Source: Dehalococcoidales bacterium
Lineage (GTDB): Bacteria > Chloroflexota > Dehalococcoidia > Dehalococcoidales > Fen-1064
Reading direction: 5' to 3'
DNA length: 7,683 bases
NCBI GenBank assembly: GCA_030667735.1
Contig: DAOUVG010000061.1
Span: 1 to 7,683 of the forward strand
Part shown: piece by piece, positions 6,446-7,683 of the stretch
Layout: each line of letters opens with the position of its first letter
Position numbering within the stretch: position 1 is the stretch's first letter
Made by a program: the position numbers and the translations under genes
Notes under the pieces: generated by a model
Seen by the model: only the letters and a program-made list of their open reading frames with translations
Database searches by the model: none
What the model was told of the DNA's origin: nothing

Positions 6446-6481
6446 GAGCTATTCATAGCTCTCCGGCTGGAACATCCAGCC
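6446..6481 (+). promoter_or_regulatory. Twin hairpins in the MFS gene leader
   Basis: GAGCTA (6446-6451) pairs with TAGCTC (6456-6461) around TTCA, and GGCTGG (6465-6470) pairs with CCAGCC (6476-6481) around AACAT. Both stems are perfect and lie 3 nt apart in the predicted leader RNA. No poly-T tract follows and I recognise no known riboswitch. They could affect mRNA stability or translation, or be a DNA operator downstream of the promoter. Confidence 0.45.
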
Positions 6482-6538
6482 TCCCGGCTTGCGGTCGCTG
6501 ACACACGTACCCTGTGATGGAGCACCCGGATTCGTTAT

Positions 6539-7683
6539 ATGGTTATTGCTGAAGAAGGCCTGCTGAGCAGAATCAAGAATTTAAGACTCCGCAGGGTTTA
6601 TTTCGGGTGGTGGACGGTACTTACCGGCGGCATCATCGCCCTCTGGGGACACGGTTTTCACACTTACGGGTTCTCGGCTCTTTTCAAACCCATTTCTTCC
6701 GAGCTTGGTTTCAGCCGTACCGTGACGTCTGTTGCCGCCAGCATCGGCCGGTTTGAAGGCGGTATCGAGGCTCCCATAACAGGCTGGATCACCGACCGGT
6801 TCGGCCCTAAATGGATTGTAATTGTCGGTATCTTCTGCATATCCCTGGGCCTTATCCTGATGAAGTATGTCAATTCCCTGACAACCTTCTACATCTTCTG
6901 GGGAGTGTTACTCGGGACAGGCACCAACATCGCTCTGACTCTACCGATGGATACGGCGATATCGAACTGGTTCATCAAGAAGCGCGGCCTGGCACTGAGC
7001 ATCAAGTGGGTATTCTTCGGACTTTCCGGAGTGCTGGTTATGCCGCTCGTTACCTGGTTGATAACTGTTCAGGGTTGGCGTGATACCTGCTTCATTGGCG
7101 GACTGGTAATGGGGATTGTCGGTCTACCCCTCGCCTGGTTCTTCCTGAAACAGCACCGACCGGAATACTACGGTCTGTTGCCCGATGGTGCCCAGCCTGA
7201 GGAGCAGTCCTTAGACGCGGAGCAGATGATGCAGAAGGGTGTCGAATATGCCGCCGAAACTGGAGAGACAGAGTTCACCGTTCGGCAGGCCATGAAGACC
7301 CCCTCTTACTGGCTGTTGATATTAACGCAGATGTTCCACAGTCTTGTCATGCCGGTGATGAGTATCCATTGTATCCCGTTTCTTACAGACAGAGGAATCG
7401 ACCCCGTCCAGGCTGCCGGCATGATGGCAATCTGGGTCACAGCCAGTATCCCGGCCAGATTCCTCGGTGGACTCATTGCCGACCGGGTCAAAGTTGGTCA
7501 CCTTCGTTATATAAAGGGCGGGAGTTATCTTCTGCAAGCAATCGGCGTGTTTATCTTCCTGCAGAGCCAGACCATTACGTCCATCTACATCTGGTTTGTG
7601 CTCTACGGTATAGGACAGGGCATCCCGATGACGGTAAATCCGGTGATGAGAGCACGCTACTTCGGGAGGAAGAGCTTCGGTTC
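6539..7683 (+). CDS. MFS transporter, OFA/monocarboxylate type (partial, 3' end missing)
   Basis: The first 381 codons of a major facilitator permease; the frame is open to the window edge, so roughly the last membrane helices are missing. Seen: a short cytoplasmic N-terminus (1-20), then FGWWTVLTGG starting helix 1. Motif A, GWITDRFGPKWIVIVG (82-97), has D86, R87 and G89. NWFIKKRGLALSI (143-155) and RPEYYGLLPDG (207-217) precede a hydrophilic central loop to about 255. The second half has GGLIADR, a degenerate motif A. These signatures are common in oxalate/formate-antiporter-like and monocarboxylate permeases, so an organic-acid substrate is likely but unproven. The ATG at 6539 is the first possible start after an in-frame TGA (6515-6517). 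The nearest GGAG (6519-6522) is too far away, so the ribosome site is weak. Confidence 0.9.
   Translation, partial: MVIAEEGLLSRIKNLRLRRVYFGWWTVLTGGIIALWGHGFHTYGFSALFKPISSELGFSRTVTSVAASIGRFEGGIEAPITGWITDRFGPKWIVIVGIFCISLGLILMKYVNSLTTFYIFWGVLLGTGTNIALTLPMDTAISNWFIKKRGLALSIKWVFFGLSGVLVMPLVTWLITVQGWRDTCFIGGLVMGIVGLPLAWFFLKQHRPEYYGLLPDGAQPEEQSLDAEQMMQKGVEYAAETGETEFTVRQAMKTPSYWLLILTQMFHSLVMPVMSIHCIPFLTDRGIDPVQAAGMMAIWVTASIPARFLGGLIADRVKVGHLRYIKGGSYLLQAIGVFIFLQSQTITSIYIWFVLYGIGQGIPMTVNPVMRARYFGRKSFG

Overview
The window (7,683 bp, G+C-rich) looks like a chromosomal housekeeping segment from a bacterium, most likely a Dehalococcoidia-type member of the Chloroflexota. That placement is inferred from the style of the FtsH, polyprenyl synthetase, MetG and MFS proteins and from the intergenic repeats. 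It is not backed by a search. No phage, CRISPR, toxin-antitoxin or transposase gene is visible.

Layout. Positions 1-175 are a leader with an extended -10 promoter and an inverted repeat resembling a shortened CIRCE operator. It drives ftsH (176-2107, +), the membrane AAA+ zinc protease. Positions 2108-2213 lie between convergent genes and are filled with overlapping inverted repeats and part of a dispersed repeat. From 2214 to 6019 four genes run leftward. In transcription order they are rsmI (16S rRNA C1402 2'-O-methyltransferase), an unrecognised 86-aa cysteine-rich protein, metG (methionyl-tRNA synthetase) and a trans-polyprenyl diphosphate synthase. The gaps are 47, 6 and 39 nt and there is one good promoter upstream of rsmI, so they probably form an operon. 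The theme is translation (rRNA modification, tRNA charging) plus isoprenoid side-chain synthesis for quinones.

Positions 6020-6538 are a 519-bp divergent intergenic region. Each flank carries a good sigma-70-like promoter, one for the rsmI operon and one for the rightward gene. Between them is a 275-bp block bounded by TA and 16-bp imperfect terminal inverted repeats and packed with perfect stem-loops, which I read as a non-coding MITE-like or structured repeat element. From 6539 to the right edge runs the 5' part of an MFS transporter of the oxalate/formate-antiporter or monocarboxylate type, cut by the window end.

Most of the window is ordinary. The parts worth attention are the hairpin-array element and its symmetric position between two promoters, the CIRCE-like half-sites in the ftsH leader, and the unknown small Cys-rich protein placed between rsmI and metG. 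I do not see convincing evidence of a new biological system.
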